A stretch of 32,597 nt of DNA, from IMG/VR virus record IMGVR_UViG_3300032333_000111, positions 1 to 32,597 of that record. One strand, written 5' to 3'. Source of the stretch: a virus. The notes beneath the pieces were generated by a model. It did no database searches and was not told where the DNA came from. It saw nothing but the letters and a program-made list of their open reading frames with translations. Shown piece by piece: positions 6,644 to 12,401 of the stretch. Positions within the stretch are counted from its first letter, which is position 1; each line of letters opens with the position of its first letter. The translations under genes and the position numbers were made by a program.

Positions 6644-7066
6644 ATGGGTGATCGAGCTGTAATTACTACATCAAAAGACAAAAACGCCGGAATAGGCATC
6701 TATTTGCACTGGAATGGCGATATTCAATCAGTTGTCGCATTTTTAGATTCTGCAAAAGAACGGGGTTATCGCAATCCCGAAAGCGATAGTACGTACGCAA
6801 TGGCGAGATTATGCGGCCTATTGCATGAGTTTTTTGGGGTTCAATCGTCAACGTCACTCGGAATCGGCGAATTAAAACGATTAGATTGCGACAATTTCGA
6901 TAATGGCGTTTACGTCATTGGCAATGATTGGCAAATAACCGATAGATACGGTGAAGGTTCTAAACCACTAAACCTAGACGCAATAAACGCAATCAGGAAA
7001 ACAGAACGATATAAACAAATATGCCAAAAACTAACTATTTGCGAGGATAACCATGCAAACATTTAA
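6644..7066 (+). CDS. Conserved hypothetical protein, 140 aa (MGDRAVI type)
   Basis: The N-terminus (MGDRAVITTSKDK, then GIGIYLHWNGD and SVVAFLDSAKERGYR) matches a widespread uncharacterised family found in phages, plasmids and bacterial genomes; I know no function for it. The middle has an ARLCGLLHEFFG helix and the C-terminus GVYVIGNDWQITDRYG. The protein is soluble and has no obvious catalytic motif. AGGGGATTA precedes the ATG. Its end overlaps the next gene by 14 bases. Confidence 0.8.
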   Translation: MGDRAVITTSKDKNAGIGIYLHWNGDIQSVVAFLDSAKERGYRNPESDSTYAMARLCGLLHEFFGVQSSTSLGIGELKRLDCDNFDNGVYVIGNDWQITDRYGEGSKPLNLDAINAIRKTERYKQICQKLTICEDNHANI

Positions 7067-7262
7067 TAAAACATATGGCGAATTTAACCAAGAGAACGAC
7101 GGTAGATTATCCGGTCACGTTTTAACCATTAACGGAGTTAGGCGTGATGGAAAATACTCTGTTACTCATTCTTTTGGCAGTGGAAAGCGGATTAATAAAA
7201 TCTATACTCAAGAGCAATTAATAGAGCAAATTAACAAATTAACGGGGGAAATTCATGCTTAA
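7053..7262 (+). CDS. Hypothetical protein, 69 aa
   Basis: No family is recognised. The sequence reads as mostly beta strand (GRLSGHVLTINGVRRDGKYSVTHSF) followed by a C-terminal helix (TQEQLIEQINKLTG). The ATG at 7053 lies inside the end of the previous gene, with GAGGA upstream. Its end overlaps a 28-residue membrane peptide by 8 bases, so these genes are translationally linked. Confidence 0.65.
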   Translation: MQTFNKTYGEFNQENDGRLSGHVLTINGVRRDGKYSVTHSFGSGKRINKIYTQEQLIEQINKLTGEIHA

Positions 7263-7341
7263 AACATTGCTTGAATTAATTGCAGGTGCGTTTTGTTTCC
7301 TGATTATGTATTGCTTTTTTATACTTTTATTATCTGTTTAA
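7255..7341 (+). CDS. Tiny single-pass membrane peptide, 28 aa
   Basis: An ATG at 7255 with GGGGGAA 6 bases upstream opens a 28-codon frame ending at TAA 7339-7341. After a short MLKTLLEL start, the rest is almost wholly hydrophobic (IAGAFCFLIMYCFFILLLSV), enough for one membrane helix. Overlap with the previous gene and the close next gene argue for a real frame. Membrane peptides of this size are frequent among phage early genes; the function is unknown. Confidence 0.55.
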   Translation: MLKTLLELIAGAFCFLIMYCFFILLLSV

Positions 7342-7352
7342 GGGAAATAACC

Positions 7353-7493
7353 ATGAAAAAACGTGAATGTTTTAACGCCTTGATGAATCAATCAACCGAC
7401 TGGATTCTAAAGTCGGCAGAAAACCCGAATCAATTTATGAGTAAGACAATTATTCTTTTGCATTATCTGGCTTTACGTAAAAAGGGTTTTTAA
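7353..7493 (+). CDS. Hypothetical protein, 46 aa
   Basis: The start is set at ATG 7353 because AGGGAAA lies 6 bases upstream; the longer open frame from 7293 would run through the membrane peptide. The product begins MKKRECFNALMNQSTDWIL and ends in a basic tail LRKKGF. No family is recognised. It is the last gene before a strong terminator. Confidence 0.6.
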   Translation: MKKRECFNALMNQSTDWILKSAENPNQFMSKTIILLHYLALRKKGF

Positions 7494-7509
7494 GGCGTTT
7501 TAACTACTT

Positions 7510-7540
7510 AGGGTTGTCTATGTACTGGCAACCCTTTTTT
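7510..7540 (+). terminator. Strong rho-independent terminator
   Basis: AGGGTTGTC pairs with GGCAACCCT (nine pairs, one G-U) around an 8-base loop and runs into six T. It ends the first early cluster (ardC to the 46-residue protein). Later early genes then need read-through, antitermination or their own promoter. Confidence 0.8.
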
Positions 7541-7581
7541 ATCGCCCTAAAAGGCGTTTAAATCAATTTATAGGGGATATT

Positions 7582-7800
7582 ATGGGCAAACTTAAAGAAA
7601 GCCTGATCGTTGCAAGTGAACATACTGATTTAATTATCGATGAAACAATAGATTATCAGAGGATTATTGATGCCCTGATTGAAGGCGCAACCGCTTTCAG
7701 AATGTTGTCTAACCATTGTCCGGTTGACGAAAAGCATTATTTTGTAGATAAGCAGGATGAATTGATGAATTGTGCGGCAGTTATGCGATCTTTCATATAA
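7582..7800 (+). CDS. Hypothetical protein, 72 aa
   Basis: No family is recognised. The protein is acidic and helical (LKESLIVASEHTDLIIDETI, then QRIIDALIEGATAFRML). TAGGGGATATT gives a good ribosome site. It sits alone between two terminator-like structures, so it probably has its own transcript level; no clear promoter was found just upstream. Confidence 0.65.
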   Translation: MGKLKESLIVASEHTDLIIDETIDYQRIIDALIEGATAFRMLSNHCPVDEKHYFVDKQDELMNCAAVMRSFI

Positions 7801-7817
7801 GCCCTTTTAAGGCGTTT

Positions 7818-7858
7818 TCAGGATGGGATGGTATCTTTCCACTCCCATGCCTGAATTT
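7818..7858 (+). terminator. Long bulged hairpin, terminator-like
   Basis: TCAGG/CCTGA, TGGGA/TCCCA and TGG/CCA stack into a 13-pair stem with small bulges around a TATCTTT loop, followed by ATTTT. This could be a weak intrinsic terminator or a leader structure for the next gene. Confidence 0.45.
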
Positions 7859-7866
7859 TCAGCCCC

Positions 7867-7884
7867 ACGCGCCCGTATGCGCGT
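7867..7884 (+). other. Small GC-rich hairpin before a ribosome site
   Basis: ACGCGC, six-base loop CCGTAT, GCGCGT forms a perfect 6-pair stem with TTT after it. It lies just before the GGAGGAAAT ribosome site of the next gene, so it may protect the mRNA 5' end or add to termination. Confidence 0.4.
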
Positions 7885-7907
7885 TTAAACCCTACTCCGG
7901 AGGAAAT

Positions 7908-8123
7908 ATGTCCACTCCTAAGAAACTCTACGCTGTCACTCCGCTGGCACAACCGGACGCGCAGCCAAGTGCGAGACCCAAAAGGTTTAGCAAAACCCAA
8001 ACCCCGAAAGCAACATCAATCCTAGATCAAAACTTTGCTTACACATCAGCAGCAGGTACAGACCTGAGAGCTAAGTTCAAAGCAATGGGATTCAAAACAC
8101 CAAAGGTAAAAAAAGTTAAGTAA
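7908..8123 (+). CDS. Hypothetical basic protein, 71 aa
   Basis: The start is ATG 7908 (MSTPKKLYAVTPLAQ), chosen because CCGGAGGAAAT is an excellent ribosome site; the open frame itself extends upstream to 7770 through the hairpins. The protein is basic and low in hydrophobic residues, with proline-rich parts (SARPKRFSKTQTPK) and a lysine tail (TPKVKKVK), which fits a disordered nucleic-acid or ribosome binder. No family is recognised. It is followed by an AT-rich gap with DnaA boxes. Confidence 0.65.
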   Translation: MSTPKKLYAVTPLAQPDAQPSARPKRFSKTQTPKATSILDQNFAYTSAAGTDLRAKFKAMGFKTPKVKKVK

Positions 8124-8187
8124 ATGTTACTGCTTAATTTTTAAGCACCTATTATATGTTTTTCTATAGAGATAAAGAAAATAGTCG

Positions 8188-8211
8188 ATAGTTCTTTGTA
8201 TAAAGAACTAT
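8188..8211. repeat. Perfect 10-base inverted repeat
   Basis: ATAGTTCTTT (8188-8197), four bases GTAT, then AAAGAACTAT (8202-8211). Partial AGTC/GACT symmetry continues outside. It could be an operator for a dimeric regulator or a structural element of the neighbouring origin-like region; lack of a T run argues against a terminator. Confidence 0.6.
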
Positions 8212-8252
8212 TCATAGACTTTATATATATCAAGAACCATGCCAGATCAAAG

Positions 8253-8272
8253 TTATCCACAGGTTATCCACA
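8253..8272 (+). promoter_or_regulatory. Two tandem DnaA boxes
   Basis: TTATCCACA occurs exactly at 8253-8261 and 8264-8272, in the same direction and one helical turn (11 bases) apart. This is the strict bacterial DnaA consensus, and two perfect copies so close are unlikely by chance. They may recruit host DnaA for replication or regulation. Confidence 0.7.
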
Positions 8273-8387
8273 GATAGATAGTCCCTATTGCTATCTGAAA
8301 ACCAATAATTATTATTCATAGACAATAATCTGATAATCAATTACATTGCGTTTGCAGTATCTTTTTTAATGACAACTAGGAGGGGAT

Positions 8388-8594
8388 ATGAGAAGTAGTA
8401 CGCCTAGATTTATAAGCTTGCCAGAGGTGAGTGAAATTACTCAGCTAGGTAAGTCAACGATCCTTGCATGGGAAGCAGAGGGAAGATTCCCAAAAGCTGT
8501 GAGGCTTTCTAAAACACGTCGCGTTTGGCTTGAACAAGACGTTCATCAATGGATGCTTAATCAACACGCCGAAAGAATAACGGAGGAATTATGA
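8388..8594 (+). CDS. AlpA/excisionase-type helix-turn-helix protein
   Basis: The 68 residues match the AlpA/phage excisionase winged-helix type: FISLPEVSEITQLGKSTILAWEAEGRFPKAVRLSKTRRVWLEQDVHQWM, with the recognition helix near residues 18-31 and the wing turn FPKAVRLS. Such proteins bind DNA as activators or directionality factors. No integrase is present in the window, so transcriptional control is more likely than excision. It opens the second early cluster, with AGGAGGGGAT as ribosome site, just downstream of the DnaA-box region. Its stop overlaps the next ATG (ATGA). Confidence 0.85.
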   Translation: MRSSTPRFISLPEVSEITQLGKSTILAWEAEGRFPKAVRLSKTRRVWLEQDVHQWMLNQHAERITEEL

Positions 8595-8737
8595 AATACC
8601 TATTTGCATTGTGGCTGGCTATTACTGCCCCACTTGTGTACGCATCATGCACATACAACACCTATTGCGACCAAGGACGTTGCGTTACTTGCACTACTTG
8701 CTGCTACGGAAATAGTTGCACAACCAACTGCTACTAA
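8591..8737 (+). CDS. Secreted cysteine-rich microprotein, 48 aa
   Basis: An ATGA overlap with the alpA-like gene and a CGGAGGAATT ribosome site start a 48-codon frame ending at TAA 8735-8737. The first 18 residues (MKYLFALWLAITAPLVYA) are a textbook Sec signal peptide with a basic start, hydrophobic core and a VYA cleavage site. The remaining 30 residues contain eight cysteines, including CVTCTTCCYGNSC. Such density suggests up to four disulphides in the periplasm, or a metal-binding cluster. I know no homologue. Possible roles are superinfection exclusion, inhibition of an envelope enzyme or lysis control; all are guesses. The next gene follows after 28 bases. Confidence 0.65.
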   Translation: MKYLFALWLAITAPLVYASCTYNTYCDQGRCVTCTTCCYGNSCTTNCY

Positions 8738-8765
8738 ATTAGACAACCCTTTCGGGAGATTAGGA

Positions 8766-9044
8766 ATGACATATTTAAAAGACATCAAACTGTGCGTAGA
8801 TTGTTTTTTCTACGGAACACCACACAATCAGCGTGATCGCTGCTTACACCCCAAGCTAACAACCGTTAATTTAGTCACTGGCAACGCTGAGTTCCCCTAC
8901 TGCTACGCAGAAAGAAGCACACAACTGCCAAACCGTTGCGGAGATAAAGCCACTCTGTTTGTTTTAAACAATGAAGCAGAGATGGAACGACTAGAGCGTT
9001 TAAAAGAGCTTGAGGAGGCTATGCGTGAAGCCCCTACCCTATAG
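8766..9044 (+). CDS. Cysteine-containing hypothetical protein, 92 aa
   Basis: The start at ATG 8766 is chosen because GGGAGATTAGGA precedes it; the open frame extends upstream through the cysteine-rich gene in another phase. Six cysteines (KLCVDCFFYG, DRCLHP, PYCYAERS, NRCGD) could make one or two zinc sites, so a zinc-binding fold is likely. The C-terminus is a charged helix (EMERLERLKELEEAM). Proteins of this pattern are frequent in phages of aquatic bacteria but uncharacterised. The end overlaps the next gene by 20 bases. Confidence 0.7.
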   Translation: MTYLKDIKLCVDCFFYGTPHNQRDRCLHPKLTTVNLVTGNAEFPYCYAERSTQLPNRCGDKATLFVLNNEAEMERLERLKELEEAMREAPTL

Positions 9045-9231
9045 CCCCCAAGATTTAGATCGCACGATAGGAAGGCTTACAGCAGTCCTAGAGGACGAGT
9101 TCGGTGATGACCTAGCAGGATGGGGAGCAGCCACTCTAATCCTGCTATCAACGATATTAGATATGACAGGTGTGGATAGACAAGAGATTGCCGACCACAT
9201 ACTGCAACCAACTAGAGGGGATTTGCAATGA
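9025..9231 (+). CDS. Hypothetical protein, 68 aa, GTG start
   Basis: GTG at 9025 is preferred over the upstream in-frame TTG at 9010 because GAGGAGG lies 6 bases before it. The product is acidic, with a DLDRTIGRLTAVLEDEFGDDL helix and a hydrophobic ATLILLSTILDMTG helix that could be buried or membrane-associated. No family is recognised. It overlaps both neighbours in a compact run of tiny genes. Confidence 0.6.
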   Translation: MKPLPYSPQDLDRTIGRLTAVLEDEFGDDLAGWGAATLILLSTILDMTGVDRQEIADHILQPTRGDLQ

Positions 9232-9413
9232 CTGACAGGGAATACATAGATGACTTTGTAAAAACCTACAAAGAACAAACAGGGGAAAGCATAGGGTTTG
9301 TTGACACTTCTGCTGGCAGACGAATCTATCTTAATGACATGACAGACGCAGACGCTCAGTTTGTAGCTATGTCATTTTCATTGATGGTTGAAACAGCAAG
9401 GGGGCAAGAATGA
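9228..9413 (+). CDS. Hypothetical acidic protein, 61 aa
   Basis: ATGA overlap with the preceding gene and AGAGGGGA upstream support the ATG at 9228. The protein is small, acidic and soluble (DDFVKTYKEQTGESIGFVD, then DADAQFVAMSFSLMVETA). No family is recognised. It overlaps the following membrane protein gene by 4 bases. Confidence 0.65.
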   Translation: MTDREYIDDFVKTYKEQTGESIGFVDTSAGRRIYLNDMTDADAQFVAMSFSLMVETARGQE

Positions 9414-9592
9414 AACAAATAATTGCCAGTGCAGTAGGTGTGCTGTGTGTATATCTACTTGGAGCATTCTATTCAGTTAGCTTTGACATATATCAATGGC
9501 ATGAAGGGGTGCGCTTGGGTGTAACACTAGCCATGCCAGCAGGCGCTTTCACAGGTTTGACTGCGTATCAAGTGAATAAGGGGCAGCGATGA
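9410..9592 (+). CDS. Small membrane protein, 60 aa
   Basis: Two hydrophobic stretches, IIASAVGVLCVYLLGAFYSV (about 4-23) and GVRLGVTLAMPAGAFTGLTAY (about 33-53), predict a two-pass inner membrane protein with a short exposed DIYQWHE loop. AGGGGGC precedes the ATG. It is followed by another two-segment membrane protein with a 4-base overlap, so the pair may act together. Function unknown. Confidence 0.65.
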   Translation: MKQIIASAVGVLCVYLLGAFYSVSFDIYQWHEGVRLGVTLAMPAGAFTGLTAYQVNKGQR

Positions 9593-9711
9593 AATACATT
9601 GGCAAAGCGATTGCTTCTGTAGGTTTTTGCGCTATAGGAATGTGGGGTTATACGGTTGATATAGAACATTCTGGCTGGCTAATTGTAATTGCCATATTAC
9701 TCATTCTTTAA
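9589..9711 (+). CDS. Small membrane protein, 40 aa
   Basis: ATGA overlap at 9589 and GGGGCAG as ribosome site start a 40-codon frame ending at TAA 9709-9711. KAIASVGFCAIGMWGY and SGWLIVIAILLIL are two hydrophobic segments separated by TVDIEH. The layout copies the gene before it, suggesting a functional pair. No family is recognised. Confidence 0.55.
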   Translation: MKYIGKAIASVGFCAIGMWGYTVDIEHSGWLIVIAILLIL

Positions 9712-9720
9712 GGAAACCAA

Positions 9721-9870
9721 ATGACCATCAAACTAACACGCGAAGAAGCTGATGGATATTACTGTGTAGTTTGCGGCAAGTTTTTACCTTTAGAAAACGG
9801 AGTAATTGTGCATGATGATGTACCGCACCCCGCTGACATGAAATTTAATGATGAGGAAACCACACAATGA
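9721..9870 (+). CDS. Small CxxC zinc-binding-like protein, 49 aa
   Basis: AAGGAAACC stands before the ATG at 9721. YYCVVCGKFLPLENGVIVHDDVPHP contains a CVVC pair followed by HDD and HP, which may form a mononuclear zinc site with two cysteines and two histidines. This short pattern is common in small phage proteins. The stop overlaps the next ATG (ATGA). Function unknown. Confidence 0.6.
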   Translation: MTIKLTREEADGYYCVVCGKFLPLENGVIVHDDVPHPADMKFNDEETTQ

Positions 9871-10067
9871 CGCCAAAAGAAATCAACGAGTTAAAGAAAG
9901 AGCACAACCGCTTAATGGAAGACGGTCAAGAGTTATATGCCAAGGTAATGTTCCTTCACTCTCAGTGCCTCACGCTGCAAAGTCAGTTAATGGAAGCCGA
10001 GGGCGATGACTATGATCCGATCCCGCTAATCTTTGGCTCAGGATTTTGGATTGACCCTGATCTGTGA
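9867..10067 (+). CDS. Hypothetical coiled-coil protein, 66 aa
   Basis: The N-terminal 45 residues form one amphipathic helix (EINELKKEHNRLMEDGQELY and onward to LQSQLMEAEG), a probable coiled-coil dimer. The tail DDYDPIPLIFGSGFWIDPDL is acidic and hydrophobic and may be a peptide for partner binding. No family is recognised. It starts by ATGA overlap with the previous gene. Confidence 0.6.
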   Translation: MTPKEINELKKEHNRLMEDGQELYAKVMFLHSQCLTLQSQLMEAEGDDYDPIPLIFGSGFWIDPDL

Positions 10068-10074
10068 GGCAACC

Positions 10075-10512
10075 ATGACCATAACACTTACACACGAAGA
10101 AGCGCAGCAGGTGCTGGATGCGTTGGAAGGAGTAAAAGACATGGCATGGGATTCGGATACGGTCACAGGACGCAAGCTAATCGAAACACTCCGCGCCAAA
10201 CTAAGCGAACCTGAACCGCAGCCTGTTGCATGGCGTAAGTTATGGGAAGGTGAAACTGAATATACGTATTACTGGTCGTGTAGGTATAAAGGTTCAGAGC
10301 CTCTCTATACCACCCCACCACCACAGCGCAAAGAATGTCAACGATGCGGAGAAGTTAACCCAGCAGAAATACATACTTGTACACCACAGCGCGAATGGCA
10401 GGGGCTGACGGATGAGGAAAGAAATTATCTGGCATGGGAGTCAAGTAATGGTGAGCATTGTGTTGCCATGACAGAAGCTAAACTAAAGGGAAAAAATTAT
10501 GACAAGCGTTAA
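10075..10512 (+). CDS. Hypothetical phage protein, 145 aa, mosaic
   Basis: The start is set at ATG 10075 (MTITLTHEEAQQVLDAL), with GTGAGG upstream; the open frame extends back to 10033 inside the previous gene. The N-terminal half is a helical THEEAQQVLDALEGVK segment. The middle carries PVAWRKLWEGE then SEPLYTTPPP, a layout seen in many uncharacterised phage proteins. A CQRCGEVNPAEIHTC block offers four cysteines plus a histidine for zinc, and the end has EWQGLTDEERNYLAWE. It looks like small modules joined by proline-rich linkers. Function unknown. It overlaps the exonuclease start by 14 bases. Confidence 0.7.
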   Translation: MTITLTHEEAQQVLDALEGVKDMAWDSDTVTGRKLIETLRAKLSEPEPQPVAWRKLWEGETEYTYYWSCRYKGSEPLYTTPPPQRKECQRCGEVNPAEIHTCTPQREWQGLTDEERNYLAWESSNGEHCVAMTEAKLKGKNYDKR

Positions 10513-11404
10513 TACAGATGATTTTGCACCAGAGGTACGTAATGCAGCATGGTGGTCGGGTGACTCCAGACTAGCAGCTAACGGTCGCGCTGCTGACGCA
10601 ATCCTAGTTAAGCAGGGAAAGAAGGAACCGCCTGATCTATCTGAGGTGGAAGAAGTACAAATGGGTAAGGTGATGGAACCAACCATTGCCAGACTCTTTC
10701 AAGAGAAGCACCGCATAGAACTCAAGGACGCTGACTATGTTCTTTCGCATAAGACTGAGCCGTGGCTTAAATCTCATTTTGACTACATCAGTGCAGATGG
10801 ACGAATACTCGTTGAATGCAAGAACTACAACGCTGGCGTTATGTCTAAGTTCGAAGAAGAAACAAACATGGTTCCTGCTGCTGATATGGCGCAACTCATA
10901 CACGAAGCTGCCTGTCATAACGTGGATGATATTTATCTTGCGGTCTTGTTTGGTGGACAGAAGTTCAGAACCTTCCACTTCAACATTACTCAGGAAATGA
11001 AAGATGAGCTTGTCAAAGAGATGGCAAAGTTTTGGGGCATTGTTGTATCGAATGCCGAGCCACAGGCTAGTGATGTTGAATCAACCAAGCTTATCTGGCC
11101 TACTTCAAGTGAGGAAGTCGCAACTGCAACAGGTGCGGTTGAACAGGCTTGTGTTGTTCTTCAAGAGTACAAGGCACGTATCAAACAGCTTGAGACAGAA
11201 GCAGAGAAAGTCGAGGTTAAGATTAGGGAATATATGGGTGCGAAAGGTTCGCTCGTTAGCGTGGATGGAAAGACGCTTGTAACGTGGCGTAACTCTAAGG
11301 CATCTATGAAGTTCTCAAGCGAGTTGTTTAAACAAGCTATGCCAGACGTTTATCAAAAGTTTGTAGTTGAAGTAAATGGTTCACGTAGGTTCTTACTTAA
11401 ATGA
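10499..11404 (+). CDS. YqaJ-family exonuclease (lambda Exo-like recombination nuclease)
   Basis: The 301 residues carry the YqaJ PD-(D/E)XK core: GKVMEPTIARLF with E60, SHFDYISADG with D95, ILVECKNYN with E106 and K108, and ADMAQLIHEAACH with Q132, then IYLAVLFGGQKFRTFHF. These residues chelate the metals that cut one strand 5' to 3', giving 3' overhangs for annealing. The C-terminal third is a charged coiled coil (about 215-245), followed by a basic domain that may bind DNA or the partner recombinase. The RecT gene comes two genes later, the usual Exo/Beta-like pairing. Likely roles are concatemer formation, repair and replication restart. Confidence 0.88.
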   Translation: MTSVNTDDFAPEVRNAAWWSGDSRLAANGRAADAILVKQGKKEPPDLSEVEEVQMGKVMEPTIARLFQEKHRIELKDADYVLSHKTEPWLKSHFDYISADGRILVECKNYNAGVMSKFEEETNMVPAADMAQLIHEAACHNVDDIYLAVLFGGQKFRTFHFNITQEMKDELVKEMAKFWGIVVSNAEPQASDVESTKLIWPTSSEEVATATGAVEQACVVLQEYKARIKQLETEAEKVEVKIREYMGAKGSLVSVDGKTLVTWRNSKASMKFSSELFKQAMPDVYQKFVVEVNGSRRFLLK

Positions 11405-11415
11405 TAGGGGATGAG

Positions 11416-11595
11416 ATGAATGTATTTCCAACGTCAGTGCATCAGAAGGAAGGGATGACACTGAGAGATTACTTTGCTGCTAAAGCTATGCAATCGTTAC
11501 TGTGGAGTCCTGATGCTAATTTAGATTCTAAAGATGATGTTTGTACAGCAGCTTATGAATATGCAGATGAGATGATGAAAGCGAGGACACAATGA
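11416..11595 (+). CDS. Hypothetical phage protein, 59 aa (MTLRDYFAAKAMQ type)
   Basis: The block GMTLRDYFAAKAMQSLL is shared by many short phage proteins near recombination genes; no function is known to me. The tail AAYEYADEMMKAR is helical. I place the start at ATG 11416 because AGGGG is 5 bases upstream; an ATG at 11401 in the same frame overlaps the exonuclease stop and is the alternative. It lies between the exonuclease and the annealing protein, with a 4-base overlap to the latter, so it is co-expressed with them. Confidence 0.75.
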   Translation: MNVFPTSVHQKEGMTLRDYFAAKAMQSLLWSPDANLDSKDDVCTAAYEYADEMMKARTQ

Positions 11596-12401
11596 GTAAC
11601 TTAGTTCCGTACCAAGATATAGAAAAGATGGCAGTAGCAGTTGCCAAGTCTGGACTATTCAACGTCAAGACAGCAGAGGAAGCTATGGCGTTGATGCTAG
11701 TAGCACAGGCAGAAGGTTCTCACCCTGCTATAGCTGCGCGTGACTATCACGTTATCCAAGGGCGACCAGCCTTGAAAGCAGACGCAATGATGGCTAGGTT
11801 CCAGCAAGCGGGTGGGAAAGTGGAATGGAAGGAGTACACAGATGAGCGAGTTACTGGTGTTTTTAGTCATCCCGCTGGTGGGTCTTTGTCTGTCACTTGG
11901 ACTATCGAGATGGGCAAGAATATCGGCTTGGTTAAACCGGGTTCTGGATGGCATAAGTATCCTAGAGCTATGCTCAGAGCGCGTTGCATTTCAGAGGGCA
12001 TACGATCCGTATATCCCGGCTGTGTCGCAGGTGTTTACACGCCAGAGGAAGTACAGGACATGGAGCCGCCAAAGCAAACTCAGGAAGTCAACATGGGCAA
12101 AGCGGAAGTCGTTGTTGAGGAAATAAATAAAGCGAAAGAGAGAAAAGAAGGTGAGACTTTTTTGCCTCTCTACGTGCCGGGGATGGACGAGCCGTTCAGC
12201 GAATCCACGGATTTAGCAGAATGGGAGATTTCCTTTCACGACATGGTTCACAAAATAAAGGCAAGCCAAAAGCTTAGCAGTGATACCAAACGCGAAAAGC
12301 TAAAGATGCTTAAAGATGCAAACGGTGAAGTGATAGACAAACTAGATGCGCCTACCAAAATGAAAGTAATGGCGGCTGCTAATTCGTTGGAGGAAGTATG
12401 A
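11592..12401 (+). CDS. recT: RecT-family single-strand annealing protein
   Basis: The 269 residues match the phage RecT-like group: AKSGLFNVKTAEEAMALMLVAQAEGSHPAIAARDYHVIQGRPALKADAMMARF near 14-66, then GGKVEWKEYTDERVTGVFSHPAGGS and KYPRAMLRARCISEGIRSVYPGCVAGVYTPEEV near 120-154. Such proteins coat single-stranded DNA and anneal it to complementary strands. The C-terminal third is charged and helical and is less conserved; it may contact host proteins. With the YqaJ nuclease it forms a two-part recombinase. Overlaps on both sides place it firmly in the operon. Confidence 0.88.
   Translation: MSNLVPYQDIEKMAVAVAKSGLFNVKTAEEAMALMLVAQAEGSHPAIAARDYHVIQGRPALKADAMMARFQQAGGKVEWKEYTDERVTGVFSHPAGGSLSVTWTIEMGKNIGLVKPGSGWHKYPRAMLRARCISEGIRSVYPGCVAGVYTPEEVQDMEPPKQTQEVNMGKAEVVVEEINKAKERKEGETFLPLYVPGMDEPFSESTDLAEWEISFHDMVHKIKASQKLSSDTKREKLKMLKDANGEVIDKLDAPTKMKVMAAANSLEEV

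Larger units (their letters stand above)
7488..7818. repeat. Short direct repeats after three consecutive early segments
   Basis: The 14-base word TTTTAAGGCGTTTT occurs at 7488-7501 and again at 7805-7818, with a related CTAAAAGGCGTTTA at 7547-7560. All three lie at gene ends or in the gaps around the terminators. They may be recombination scars from gene-cassette gain or simply conserved gap sequence. Confidence 0.5.
8124..8387. other. AT-rich intergenic region, candidate replication origin
   Basis: This gap holds no gene. From left to right it has the dyad TGCTTAA/TTAAGCA (8131-8147), a 10-base perfect inverted repeat (8188-8211), two DnaA boxes (8253-8272), an inverted repeat CAGATAG/CTATCTG (8271-8297) that starts at the second box, and ATTATT/AATAAT around CATAGAC (8311-8329). 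DnaA boxes beside AT-rich DNA and dyads are typical of origins using host DnaA. The region also must carry the promoter for the alpA block, but I could not choose a convincing one. Confidence 0.5.

Noticed and set aside
7488-7818. CRISPR-like array
   Set aside because: Only two exact copies and one weak copy of a 14-base word occur, at irregular spacing with genes between, so it is not an array.
8341-8370. Sigma-70 promoter for the alpA-like gene
   Set aside because: TTGCGT and TTTAAT are present but only 13 bases apart, too short for a usable promoter; other combinations in the AT-rich DNA are no better than chance.
8388-8594. Lysogeny module (excisionase)
   Set aside because: The fold is AlpA/excisionase-like, but no integrase, attachment site or CI-type repressor with a cleavable domain was found in the window, so a temperate lifestyle is not supported.
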